Below are positions 28,570-37,110 of a stretch of 58,524 nt of DNA, in pieces; the stretch's first letter is position 1; each line of letters starts with the position of its first letter. Below the pieces are notes generated by a model. The model ran no database searches. It saw nothing but the letters and a program-made list of their open reading frames with translations, and was not told the origin of the DNA. The DNA lies in NCBI GenBank assembly GCA_036010965.1, contig DASCMO010000148.1, positions 1 to 58,524 on the forward strand. Reading direction: 5' to 3'. This stretch comes from GCA-2686265 sp036010965 (GTDB lineage: Bacteria > Planctomycetota > UBA1135 > GCA-002686595). Both the position numbers and the translations under genes were made by a program.

Positions 28570-29619
28570 ATGGGAGCGATGGATGCAGAGAACTCCGTGC
28601 TCCTCGTAGACGATGACGAGAGCCTCCTCGAACTCCTCGGAGCCGCACTCGAACAACAGGGCTTCCAGCTGACCCTGGCGGCCACCCAGGCACAGGCCTT
28701 GCGCCTCCTGGAGACGATCGCCTTCGACGCGGTGGTCTGCGACGTCTGCCTCGACGGAGACGCCGACGGCGCCGTGGTGCTGGAGGCCGCGCGCCGCCTG
28801 CATCCTCAGACCGTCGGGATCCTGATCACCGGCTATCAGCACGCCTGGGATGTGGACCGGGCTGTGGCCGCGCTGAAGGGTGGCGCGCTGGACTATCTTC
28901 AGAAGCCGGTCAACCCCGAGACCATCGGAGCGACGATCCGCGGCGCCTTGCGCGAAGCGCGCCTGCACGCACGGGACGGCCAGCTGCAGTTCGTGGAACT
29001 GGTGGACATCCTCTCCGAGATGGTCGCCAACTCGATCGAGCGCGTGGATCCCTACACGGCCGGCCACGGAGAGCGCACGCGCAAATACTGTCGCATGCTG
29101 GCGGAGCGCTGCGGCCTGGAGCGGACCGTGACCGAGCGCCTCGAGCTGGCCGCGATCGCCCACGACTACGGCAAGATCTACCTGGACGACCTCGGCTTCT
29201 TGACCAAGAAGGGTCCCCTGACCGCTGAGGAGTACCGGGCCGTGCAGGAGCACCCGAGCCTGGGCGCCACCAAGCTCGGCGGCCACTCCCAGCTCAAGGA
29301 GGTCTGCCACTACGTGGCCGAGCACCACGAGAAGTGGGACGGCACCGGGTACCCGCGGCGCCTGGCCGGGGAGCAGATCTCCCTCCCCGGACGCATCCTG
29401 GGGGTCGTGGAGGTCTTCGACAGCCTCGCGACGCGGCGCTCCTACAAGGACGTCTGGGAACTGCCGAAGACTACGAGGTACTTCGCCTCTCAGCGCGGAC
29501 GGGCCTTCGATCCGGAGGTGTGCGACCTCTTCCTCGACCTCCTGAGCGAGCACGGGCCGGAGTGGATGAGCGCGCCCCAGGAGGACCTGCGGGCCGCCGG
29601 CCTGGATTGCCCAAGCTGA
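28570..29619 (+). CDS. Response regulator with HD-GYP domain
   Basis: 349 aa. The receiver domain (about 8-125) has the acidic pocket DDD at 14-16, phospho-acceptor Asp58 (VVCDVC), T/S in LITGY and Lys in LQKPVN. The HD-GYP domain follows with GHGERTRKYC, IAHDYGKIYLDD, HHEKWDGTGYP and PGRILGVVEVFD, all metal and GYP residues present. This predicts a phosphorylation-controlled c-di-GMP phosphodiesterase like RpfG. No kinase gene is adjacent. ATG 28570 or 28579 both fit; the frame also has a TTG at 28525. Divergent from the pseudouridine synthase. Confidence 0.9.
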   Translation: MGAMDAENSVLLVDDDESLLELLGAALEQQGFQLTLAATQAQALRLLETIAFDAVVCDVCLDGDADGAVVLEAARRLHPQTVGILITGYQHAWDVDRAVAALKGGALDYLQKPVNPETIGATIRGALREARLHARDGQLQFVELVDILSEMVANSIERVDPYTAGHGERTRKYCRMLAERCGLERTVTERLELAAIAHDYGKIYLDDLGFLTKKGPLTAEEYRAVQEHPSLGATKLGGHSQLKEVCHYVAEHHEKWDGTGYPRRLAGEQISLPGRILGVVEVFDSLATRRSYKDVWELPKTTRYFASQRGRAFDPEVCDLFLDLLSEHGPEWMSAPQEDLRAAGLDCPS

Positions 29620-29713
29620 CCACGAAGCACACGTCCCCAGGCGGCCAGACGGCCTCTGAAGGCGCGTACGGAGCCGCTCCTCATTCGTCACCACGATCCG
29701 CCTGGTCCCCTAC

Positions 29714-29741
29714 TTGCAGATTCAGGGGCGACCCGTAACAT
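29714..29741 (+). promoter_or_regulatory. Candidate promoter before the SUMF1-fold gene
   Basis: TTGCAG (29714-29719), 16-base spacer, TAACAT (29736-29741), about 125 bases before the chosen GTG start. Modest consensus match. Confidence 0.3.
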
Positions 29742-29866
29742 CTTCCCGCTCGGGACCTAGAGGACAGCGGTGAGCGGGAGCGACTCCCCCGCCGTCCCTG
29801 GCCGCTCCGTGGTTGCCTGCCGTGACCACGCTCACACAGATTCTTCCTGCGCATGGAGGCGCGCAC

Positions 29867-31594
29867 GTGCTGATCACCCCTGTCCTGCTGCCCGCCGCCC
29901 TGGTCCTGCCGTCCCTCCTTTTCGGGTCCGCGAGCGCCGAGGATCCCGTACCCCCTCCCGGAATGGTGTTCGTCGAGGGTGGCCGGACCGAGATCGGCAC
30001 GACCCCCAAGGAGGTCGAGGCCCTGCTGAACGATTTCCCCGCGATGCGCAAGCACGCCGGGCATTTCATCGCGGAGACCCCTCGCAAGAAGATCGCGGTG
30101 GACGGGTTCTTCCTGATGGTCAATGAAGTCACGAACGAGCAGTTCGCGGTCTACGTTGAAACGACCGGATCCCGACCGCCTCAGAACTGGGGTGAGGACT
30201 CCATCAATACGGCGCGCGAGCAGGATCTCGAGAGCCAGGAGCAGGTCCGTCAGGCCGCCAAGGACCGCGGGGAGAAGCCCCCCGCCTGGGTGAGGTTCGA
30301 GAAGTCGGAGTGGTGGCGTGAGAACTGGAAGTCCGCCGAGTGGACTGTCCCTGAGGACCTGGCTCACAAGCCGGTGGTCTACATCGACTACCAGGATTGC
30401 ACGGCCTACGCCCGCTGGGCCGGGTTGCGATTGATGAGCGAGATCGAGTATCAGCGCGCGGTGCGCGGGGATGGCAAGGATCCCTATCCCTGGGGCGATC
30501 AGTGGGAAGACGGAAAGTTCGCGGCCACCAGCGAGATGAAGCGCGTCAGCGATATCTTCCCTGTGGGGACCTTCCCGGAGGGCGTGAGTCGAGACGGCAT
30601 CCACGACCTGGCGGGGAACGTGTGGGAGTGGACTCAGAGCCGCTTCACGGCCCTCGAGGGCTTCAAGCCTGTCACCCTGACCGTCGGCCGCGGGCGGGAC
30701 AAGGACAAGATCGATAACCTGCCGAACTGGAACCCCGATCGGCGCGTCGTCGTCGGCGGGTCGATCCAGAACCCGCGCTTGATGGCGCGCTGCACGACAC
30801 GCGCCGGGACGGACCGCTTCCAGCAGATCAGCTCCGTCGGTTTCCGTTGCGCCTCGAGCACCAAGCCCGGCCTGGACCTGGCCCAGATCCTCCTGGAGGC
30901 GATGCCCGCCGATGTCCGCCCCACCGATGTCAATGGGCCGATGAGCTACCAGGCCGCCCAGGCCCTGGCCCTGCAACGCTGGCAGACGCGCGAGTCCGAG
31001 CTGGAGCGGATCGAGGGCTACCAGGTCATCACGGGACACGACCACGCACTGTTCGTGCCGATCCTGCAGGTCCACGCGGTGAACCCCTCGGACCTTCGCA
31101 AGTCTTCCCTGGAAGACGGCCTGCTGCACCTCGGGTTCTTCTCGACCGATCAGCCCATGATCGAGCCGAACATCGAGCCGGGGAGCTACCTCGTCGCGTT
31201 CCGGGGGAAGGGGGAATCTCCCGAGAAGCCCGAGGATGAAACCGAGGCCAGCGGGGAGGACGAGGTTGCCGAGGTGGAGGATTCCAAGCCGCTCGAGGAG
31301 TTCGTCCAATTCGATCCGGCCGTCGACAACTTCATCATGATGGACATGACCGGGGAGCCTGTAGCGGCCATGCCCGTAGCCCGGTTCGTCTGGGGGAACC
31401 CGAACGTCCTCGATTCAAAGGTCGGGTTCCGCGACCGAACGATCATCGAGATCGTGGACGAGGAGGAGGTGGAGGTCCACCAGGAGTGGCTCGAATTCGA
31501 CGTCTTCGTGAAGGGCCGCACGAGCAAGGGACTCAAGACGACCTTCGGCGTGCGCCTCAAGGAGAAGGCCCGCGAGGACAGCTGGGGGTCGTAG
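29867..31594 (+). CDS. Secreted SUMF1/formylglycine-generating-enzyme-fold protein
   Basis: 575 aa. The GTG at 29867 is preferred: GGAGG lies seven bases upstream and it yields a clean signal peptide (MLITPVLLPAALVLPSLLFG then SASA/ED). Residues ~30-345 follow the FGE-sulfatase fold: GMVFVEGGRTEIGT, VNEVTNEQFAVYV, PVVYIDYQDCTAYARWAGLRL, PYPWGDQW, DLAGNVWEWTQ, VVVGGSI and SVGFRCASS. Only one of the two catalytic cysteines of true FGE is in place (MARCTTRAG; the partner five residues earlier is Arg), so sulfatase activation is unlikely. The C-terminal ~230 residues are an acidic beta-rich extension. Many such proteins are structural or ligand-binding; function unknown. Confidence 0.8.
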   Translation: MLITPVLLPAALVLPSLLFGSASAEDPVPPPGMVFVEGGRTEIGTTPKEVEALLNDFPAMRKHAGHFIAETPRKKIAVDGFFLMVNEVTNEQFAVYVETTGSRPPQNWGEDSINTAREQDLESQEQVRQAAKDRGEKPPAWVRFEKSEWWRENWKSAEWTVPEDLAHKPVVYIDYQDCTAYARWAGLRLMSEIEYQRAVRGDGKDPYPWGDQWEDGKFAATSEMKRVSDIFPVGTFPEGVSRDGIHDLAGNVWEWTQSRFTALEGFKPVTLTVGRGRDKDKIDNLPNWNPDRRVVVGGSIQNPRLMARCTTRAGTDRFQQISSVGFRCASSTKPGLDLAQILLEAMPADVRPTDVNGPMSYQAAQALALQRWQTRESELERIEGYQVITGHDHALFVPILQVHAVNPSDLRKSSLEDGLLHLGFFSTDQPMIEPNIEPGSYLVAFRGKGESPEKPEDETEASGEDEVAEVEDSKPLEEFVQFDPAVDNFIMMDMTGEPVAAMPVARFVWGNPNVLDSKVGFRDRTIIEIVDEEEVEVHQEWLEFDVFVKGRTSKGLKTTFGVRLKEKAREDSWGS

Positions 31595-31610
31595 GTAAAC
31601 CCGGATCTGC

Positions 31611-34289
31611 TCAGAGTCCCGCCAGGTTGCCGCGCAGCATCTCCACCTCGCGCTCCAGTTCCACCCGGCGCTCGCGCTCGGCCTCGATCACGCTCGGCTC
31701 GGCGTTCTGGAGGAAGCGCTCATTGGCCAGCTTGCCGTCCACCCCCGCGATCCCCTTCTCGACCTTCTCCAGGCGCTTGGAGAGCTGGTCCCGTAGACCA
31801 CCAAGATCCACGCCCTCTCCGAGCGGCACGAAGATCTGGATCCCCGCAGCCACGGCGACGGCCGAGGACGGCGGGCGCTCCGCGCTCCGGCAGACTTCGT
31901 AGCTCTCCAGGTGAGCCAGGGCACGCACGGCGGCCCCGTTCTTCTCCAGGGACGCCCGATCTCCATCGTCGGCCACGACCAGGATCGCCCCGAGGGGACT
32001 GCGCTCGTCCAGCAGGGTCAGGTGCCGCACCTGTCGCACGGCACCGACCACCTCACGCACGAGCTCCATCTCCGCCTCCGCCTCCGCGTCGGCTTCCAGC
32101 CCCGCTCCGTCAGGCCAGGGACTGTTCATCAGCATCTCGGGCGCCTCGGCGCCGAGAACCTCGTGCAGGTTCTCCCACAGGACCTCGGTCATGTAAGGCG
32201 TGAAGGGATGGAGCATGGCCAGGATGTCGCGCAGGGCCCTCTCGAGGGTCTCCCGCGCGGCCGCGCCGCTCGGATCTTCCGCGGCCAAGAAGCGCGGCTT
32301 GGCTAGCTCCAGGTACCAGTCACAGAAGTCATTCCACACGAAGCGGTAGAGCCCCATCGCCGCATCGTTGAAGTGGTAGGTCTCCAGGGCCTCGGAGGTG
32401 GACGAGAGGACGCTCCGCAGGCGACTCCTGATCCAGCGGTCCTCGACCCGCGCGTCTTCCTCGCCGGCAGGCGTGGAGTTCTCCCCGCCCAGGTTCATGA
32501 GCACGAAGCGAGCCGCGTTCCAGACCTTGTTCCCAAACCGGTAGCCCTGCTCCAGCTTCTCGGGCGCGAGCTTCGTGTCCTGCCCCTCTTTGGTCAAGAG
32601 GATCAGGCTGTAGCGCACGGCATCGGCACCGTACTTCTCGATCATGTCGATCGGGTCGATGCCGTTGCCCGCCGACTTGGACATCCGTCGCCCCTTCGCG
32701 TCCAGAATGGTCGCGTGCACGTTGCAGACGGTGAACGCGCACCGTTCCTCCGTGGGCACATGATCGCAGAACTCGTAGCCCGCCATGATCATGCGGGCCA
32801 CCCAGAGGTAAATGATGTCACGGGCCGTTGAGAGGAACTGGGTCGGGAAGTAGCGCTGCAGATCCTCCGTCCGCTCCGGCCAGCCCAGGGTGGCGAAGGG
32901 CCACAGCCACGAGCTGGCCCAGGTGTCGAGCACGTCCTCGTCCTGGCGCACGATCGGCTTGCCAGTCTCGGGGTGCGGCGAGCCCAGCTCCAGATCCTCG
33001 CGCGATGCGACGGGAACACCGTCCTCGTCGTACCAGACGGGGATGCGGTGCCCCCACCACAGCTGGCGGCTGATGCACCAGTCGTGCACGTTTTCCAGCC
33101 ACTGGAGGTAGACCTTCGACCAGCGCGCCGGGACGAAGGTCAACTCGCCATCGGCCACGGCCTTGATGGCTGGCGCCGCGAGGGCCTGCATCTTCACGAA
33201 CCACTGGTCCGAGAGGATCGGCTCGACCGGATCCTTCGAGCGGTCGCTCAGGGCCACGTTGTGCTCGTGGTCTTCGACGCGATCGAGCAAATCGAGCTCC
33301 TCGAAGCGCTCCACGATCTTCTTGCGCGCCTGCTCCCGACTGAGTCCCGCGTAGGGACCTCCGTTCTCATTGATGCGCCCGTTCAACTCGAGCACGTTGA
33401 TCATCTCGAGCCCGTGCCGTTGACCGCGCTCGTGATCGTCCTTGTCGTGGGCCGGCGTCACCTTGACGGCGCCCGTTCCGAATTCGGCGTCGACCGATTC
33501 GTCGGCGATGATCGGGATCCTGCGCTCCAGGATCGGGAGCATGCAGGACTGCCCCACGAGCGCTCGATAGCGCTCATCGTCGGGATGAACTGCCACGGCC
33601 GTGTCACCCAGCATGGTCTCGGGTCGAGTCGTCGCCACGACGATGAACTCGCCCGGACGGCCCTCGATCGGATAGCGCAGGTGCCAGAGCTTGGTCTTGC
33701 GCGCGACGTGCTCGATCTCGTCGTCCGAGATGGCCGTCTGCAGGACGCAGTCCCAGTTGATCATGCGATTGCCGCGGTAGACGAGGCCGCGCTCCCAGAG
33801 GCGCACGAAGGACTCGCGCACCGCGCGCTGCAGGTCGGGGTCCATCGTGAAGCGCATTCGCGACCAGTCGCAGGAGGCTCCCAGTCGCCGGAACTGGTCG
33901 TGAATGCGCGACCCATACTGCTCGCGCCAGGCCCAGATCTCCTTCAGGAAGGCCTCGCGTCCCATCTCCTCGCGCTTCTTGCCGTGGTCCTCGAACAGGC
34001 GCTTCTCCACCACCGCCTGGGTCGCGATCCCCGCGTGATCGGTGCCCGGCACCCAGAGCGCCTCGTAGCCGCACATGCGCCGGTGCCGGATGACGATGTC
34101 CTGGATCGTCCCGTTCAGGGCGTGCCCCATGTGCAGCGCGCCCGTCACGTTGGGCGGCGGGATCATGATCGTGAAGCGGCGATCCTGTCCGGTCGGGTCG
34201 GGGCGCGGCTGGAATCCACCGCTCTCCTCCCAGCGTCGGTAGATCTTCCGCTCGTGTTCTTCGGCCTCGTAGCGTGTGGGGAGTTCCAT
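31611..34289 (-). CDS. valS: Valyl-tRNA synthetase
   Basis: 892 aa class I synthetase. PPPNVTGALHMGHAL holds the HIGH motif (HMGH, 53-56), the editing domain contains VATTRPETMLGDTAV, and KGRRMSKSAGNGIDP is the KMSKS loop. The C-terminal ~70 residues form the ValS-type coiled coil. ATG 34289 (MELPTRYEAEEHE) matches the family start; the frame runs 18 codons further upstream. The stop lies 16 bases from the convergent SUMF1-fold gene. Confidence 0.97.
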   Translation of the reverse strand: MELPTRYEAEEHERKIYRRWEESGGFQPRPDPTGQDRRFTIMIPPPNVTGALHMGHALNGTIQDIVIRHRRMCGYEALWVPGTDHAGIATQAVVEKRLFEDHGKKREEMGREAFLKEIWAWREQYGSRIHDQFRRLGASCDWSRMRFTMDPDLQRAVRESFVRLWERGLVYRGNRMINWDCVLQTAISDDEIEHVARKTKLWHLRYPIEGRPGEFIVVATTRPETMLGDTAVAVHPDDERYRALVGQSCMLPILERRIPIIADESVDAEFGTGAVKVTPAHDKDDHERGQRHGLEMINVLELNGRINENGGPYAGLSREQARKKIVERFEELDLLDRVEDHEHNVALSDRSKDPVEPILSDQWFVKMQALAAPAIKAVADGELTFVPARWSKVYLQWLENVHDWCISRQLWWGHRIPVWYDEDGVPVASREDLELGSPHPETGKPIVRQDEDVLDTWASSWLWPFATLGWPERTEDLQRYFPTQFLSTARDIIYLWVARMIMAGYEFCDHVPTEERCAFTVCNVHATILDAKGRRMSKSAGNGIDPIDMIEKYGADAVRYSLILLTKEGQDTKLAPEKLEQGYRFGNKVWNAARFVLMNLGGENSTPAGEEDARVEDRWIRSRLRSVLSSTSEALETYHFNDAAMGLYRFVWNDFCDWYLELAKPRFLAAEDPSGAAARETLERALRDILAMLHPFTPYMTEVLWENLHEVLGAEAPEMLMNSPWPDGAGLEADAEAEAEMELVREVVGAVRQVRHLTLLDERSPLGAILVVADDGDRASLEKNGAAVRALAHLESYEVCRSAERPPSSAVAVAAGIQIFVPLGEGVDLGGLRDQLSKRLEKVEKGIAGVDGKLANERFLQNAEPSVIEAERERRVELEREVEMLRGNLAGL

Positions 34290-34339
34290 CGATGTCCTCG
34301 GGCTGCTCCGGCACAGTTCACCGCCACCCGCGCCCGAGG

Positions 34340-35338
34340 TCAAGGTGCGCAGGCGCGAGCGACGCCCTCCCGCAGCCCCCTCAAGCGCGTCCTCAGCACA
34401 GAGCGCGCGCGGCTCGAGTCCAGGGAGGTGTCTTCTGGCCGGGGAGGAACGAGGTTGGCGTCGGCGCGCCGAGCAGCGACCACGCGCGCCTCGGCATCGC
34501 CCGGAGTCATCCCGCGCGCGATCAAGAGCGCGAGTCCGAGCTGGATGCGGCTGACCCGATCGGGTCCGCCCAGGTGCAACAAGCCATCAACCCTCCCCCA
34601 GGCCAGCTCCAGTAGCGCGCCGGCGGCATCTTCCACGAGCAGAGGGCTGCGCCACTCGTCGCTGAACAGGTGCGGAACTTCGCCGCGCTCCACCGCACCC
34701 AGGAAGCTGTCGGAAGCTCCCAGTTCGCGCCCGCCCGAGGCGCCGTAGAGCAGGGGGAGCCGCGCGACGACCGCCCGCGGGCAAGCCTCTAGTACGGCCT
34801 GCTCCCCCGCCACCTTGGTCGCGCCGTAGGCACTGATGGGAGCCGGAGGATCTTGCTCGCGGAACCCCGCCGGATCCGGGGGAGGCACGTCACCAAAAAC
34901 CAGGTCGGTCGAGACGTGCACGAGTCGCGCCCCGTTGCGCCGGCACCAGCGCGCCAGCTGTCCGGGGACCTGGGCGTTGAGGAGACTGGCGAGCAGCGGG
35001 TCCTCCTCGCAGGCTCCGCCGCGAGCGAGCGCCAGGCAGTTGATCACACGCGCGGGCCGCCAGCCGTCCAGGACAGCCAGGAGCGCCTCCGGCTCGCAGG
35101 CGTCCACCCGCTCGAACTGTGGCCCACCGCGGTGACGGCCAAAGAGCGGCCCCGCCTGTGGTGAACGACTGGCCGAGACCACCGGGTGGTCAAGGTCGGC
35201 CCGCTGTAAGGCCATCGAGACCGCGTGCGCCCCCAGGAAGCCGCTGCCCCCGAAGATCACGGTCGCTTCGCTGTCCGCCGCTCCCACGCCGAGTGGATTC
35301 TGCGCGAATCCGACGTCGATCGGTAGGATCTTACCCAT
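34340..35338 (-). CDS. RmlD-like NAD(P)-dependent sugar-nucleotide reductase
   Basis: About 332 aa. Short-chain dehydrogenase/RmlD fold: VIFGGSGFLGAH (Rossmann glycines), then ARVINCLALARGG, VHVSTDLVFG with the active-site Ser/Thr, and SAYGATKVAGEQAVLE with the Tyr-x3-Lys pair. This is the dTDP-4-dehydrorhamnose reductase-type family, acting on nucleotide-activated sugars for surface glycans. The start is unsettled: the ATG at 35338 overlaps the divergent lipid-kinase ATG by two bases, and a GTG at 35287, nearer the Rossmann strand, is an alternative. No other rhamnose genes are nearby, so the substrate is open. Confidence 0.82.
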   Translation of the reverse strand: MGKILPIDVGFAQNPLGVGAADSEATVIFGGSGFLGAHAVSMALQRADLDHPVVSASRSPQAGPLFGRHRGGPQFERVDACEPEALLAVLDGWRPARVINCLALARGGACEEDPLLASLLNAQVPGQLARWCRRNGARLVHVSTDLVFGDVPPPDPAGFREQDPPAPISAYGATKVAGEQAVLEACPRAVVARLPLLYGASGGRELGASDSFLGAVERGEVPHLFSDEWRSPLLVEDAAGALLELAWGRVDGLLHLGGPDRVSRIQLGLALLIARGMTPGDAEARVVAARRADANLVPPRPEDTSLDSSRARSVLRTRLRGLREGVARACAP

Positions 35339-36254
35339 GCCTCTGGAAGCCGTCTTCACCCAGTCCCTGCAGCGTGAGCCGCCGTACCATCGGGCGCTGG
35401 TGATCGCCAATCCCGTCTCCGGACGGCGTCAGGGGAAGTCCGCCGGCAAGGAGCTCTGCGCGGGCCTGCAGCGCATGGGCATCCCGACGGAGCTCTACCT
35501 CACGGGCCGAGCCGGCGACGGAGAACGGCGCGCGCGTGAACTCGGGGACGAGACGGACCTGGTGGTCTCGGTGGGGGGCGATGGCACCCTGGGCGAGGTG
35601 CTCACGGGCCTCTTCGGTCGCAAGATCCACGTCGGAGTCCTGCCGCTCGGCACGGGCAACGCCCTGTCCGCCGACCTCGGACTGCCACGCGACGTGGACC
35701 GCGCCCTGACGGTCTTCGCCGGCCGCAAGACCGTCGAAGTCGATGTCGCAAGGGTCAACGGGCGGCTTTCCTTCCTGGTCGTGGGCGTCGGCCCGGACGC
35801 CGCAGTGGTCGAGGAAGTGCACCGGCGGCGCAACGGCCCCATGACACAGTGGGCGTACCTCCCAGCAACCCTGCGCACCATGTGCCGCCACCGTCCCGTT
35901 CATCTCTCGGTGGAGATCGATGACGAGCCGCTCGAAGGCACCTTCGGCCAGGTGCTGGTGAGCAACACGATCCACTACGGCGGCCTCGTCCGCATGTGCC
36001 CGGGACGCATCCTGGACGACGGGCGATTTGAGGTCTTTCTGTTCCGGCGCGGCAACCTCCTCGCTCTGGTCGGCTACGCGCTCAAGGCCTTCGTGCACCG
36101 TCTCCCCGACGCGACGAGCGAGATCCGCCTCGCTCGCAAGGTCCGCATCACCTCCCAGACTCCCGCTCTCTGCCAGATCGACGGCGATCCCGCGGGTCAC
36201 ACGCCAGTCGAGTTCGAAGTGCTGGACACCCGGCACCAGATCCTGGTTCCCTAG
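35337..36254 (+). CDS. Diacylglycerol/lipid kinase family protein
   Basis: 305 aa. DAGK catalytic domain: ALVIANPVSGRR (N-terminal phosphate-binding strand), VVSVGGDGTLGEV with GGDGT at 80-84, and VLPLGTGNALSADLGLP near 103. The C-terminal beta domain (CQIDGDPAGHTPVEFEV) completes the YegS/DgkB fold. It should phosphorylate a membrane lipid such as diacylglycerol or a sphingoid base. A TAGGA-like site seven bases upstream supports the ATG at 35337. Its TAG stop is embedded in the ribosome site (TAGGAG) of kdsA, so the two are coupled. Confidence 0.9.
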   Translation: MPLEAVFTQSLQREPPYHRALVIANPVSGRRQGKSAGKELCAGLQRMGIPTELYLTGRAGDGERRARELGDETDLVVSVGGDGTLGEVLTGLFGRKIHVGVLPLGTGNALSADLGLPRDVDRALTVFAGRKTVEVDVARVNGRLSFLVVGVGPDAAVVEEVHRRRNGPMTQWAYLPATLRTMCRHRPVHLSVEIDDEPLEGTFGQVLVSNTIHYGGLVRMCPGRILDDGRFEVFLFRRGNLLALVGYALKAFVHRLPDATSEIRLARKVRITSQTPALCQIDGDPAGHTPVEFEVLDTRHQILVP

Positions 36255-36267
36255 GAGCCCTCAACTC

Positions 36268-37110
36268 ATGGACGAACATCAAGAAGCGCGCACGGTCGAG
36301 ATCGCCGGGAGGACCTTCGGCGGCGGTCCACTCTTCGTGATCGCGGGACCCTGCGTGCTGGAGTCTGCCGCCTTGACGCGCGATCTCTCGACTAGCCTGG
36401 CGGAGATCTGTCGCGCGCGCGATGTCCCCTTGATCTTCAAGGCGAGCTTCGACAAGGCCAACCGCACGAGCCTCGACGCCGAGCGCGGCCCGGGGCTCGA
36501 GCGCGGCGCTGACTGGTTGCAGGAGGTCCGCGAGCGGCTCGACCTCCCGATCCTGACCGACGTGCACCATCCGGAGCAGTGCGCCGTGGCCGCCGAGGTC
36601 GCCGACGTGCTTCAGATTCCCGCCTTCCTCTGCCGCCAGACCGATCTGCTGATCGCCGCTGCGCACACCACTCGCGCCGTCAACATCAAGAAGGGCCAGT
36701 TCCTGGCGCCCTGGGATCTCGAGCACGCCGCGCGCAAGGTGGTGGAGAGCGGGAACCCGCAGGTCATGCTCACCGAGCGTGGCACGATGCACGGATACGG
36801 GCGACTGGTGGTCGACATGACGGGATTCCGCACCCTCGCTCAGAGCGGACACCCGGTGATCTTCGACGCCACGCACTCCGTGCAAGCACCCGGCGCACTG
36901 GGGGCCAGCACCGGGGGTGATCGCACCCTCGCACCGGCGCTGGCGCGGGCGGCGGTGGCCACCGGCCACGTGGACGGTCTGTTCTTCGAGGTCCATCCCG
37001 ATCCGGACTCCTCGCCCTCCGACGGCCCCAACATGCTGCGCCTGGACGATTTCCCCGCTGTGCTCGACGGCATCCTCGCCGTCCGGCGCGCAGTGACGGA
37101 TACGCGCTAG
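36268..37110 (+). CDS. kdsA: Kdo-8-phosphate synthase
   Basis: 280 aa; condenses arabinose-5-phosphate and PEP to Kdo-8-phosphate. FVIAGPCVLES, FKASFDKANRTS, LTDVHHPEQC, IPAFLCRQTDLL, VNIKKGQFLAPWD and GLFFEVHPDPDSSPSDGPNML are family landmarks. Cys29 in GPCVLES marks the metal-dependent class, unlike the Asn of metal-free enterobacterial enzymes. AGGAG 10 bases before ATG 36268 supports this start although the frame is open further upstream. Its TAG stop shares the palindrome CTAG with the stop of the opposite gene. Confidence 0.96.
   Translation: MDEHQEARTVEIAGRTFGGGPLFVIAGPCVLESAALTRDLSTSLAEICRARDVPLIFKASFDKANRTSLDAERGPGLERGADWLQEVRERLDLPILTDVHHPEQCAVAAEVADVLQIPAFLCRQTDLLIAAAHTTRAVNIKKGQFLAPWDLEHAARKVVESGNPQVMLTERGTMHGYGRLVVDMTGFRTLAQSGHPVIFDATHSVQAPGALGASTGGDRTLAPALARAAVATGHVDGLFFEVHPDPDSSPSDGPNMLRLDDFPAVLDGILAVRRAVTDTR

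Noticed and set aside
29867..31594. True sulfatase-activating formylglycine-generating enzyme
   Set aside because: One catalytic Cys is replaced by Arg and no sulfatase is nearby.
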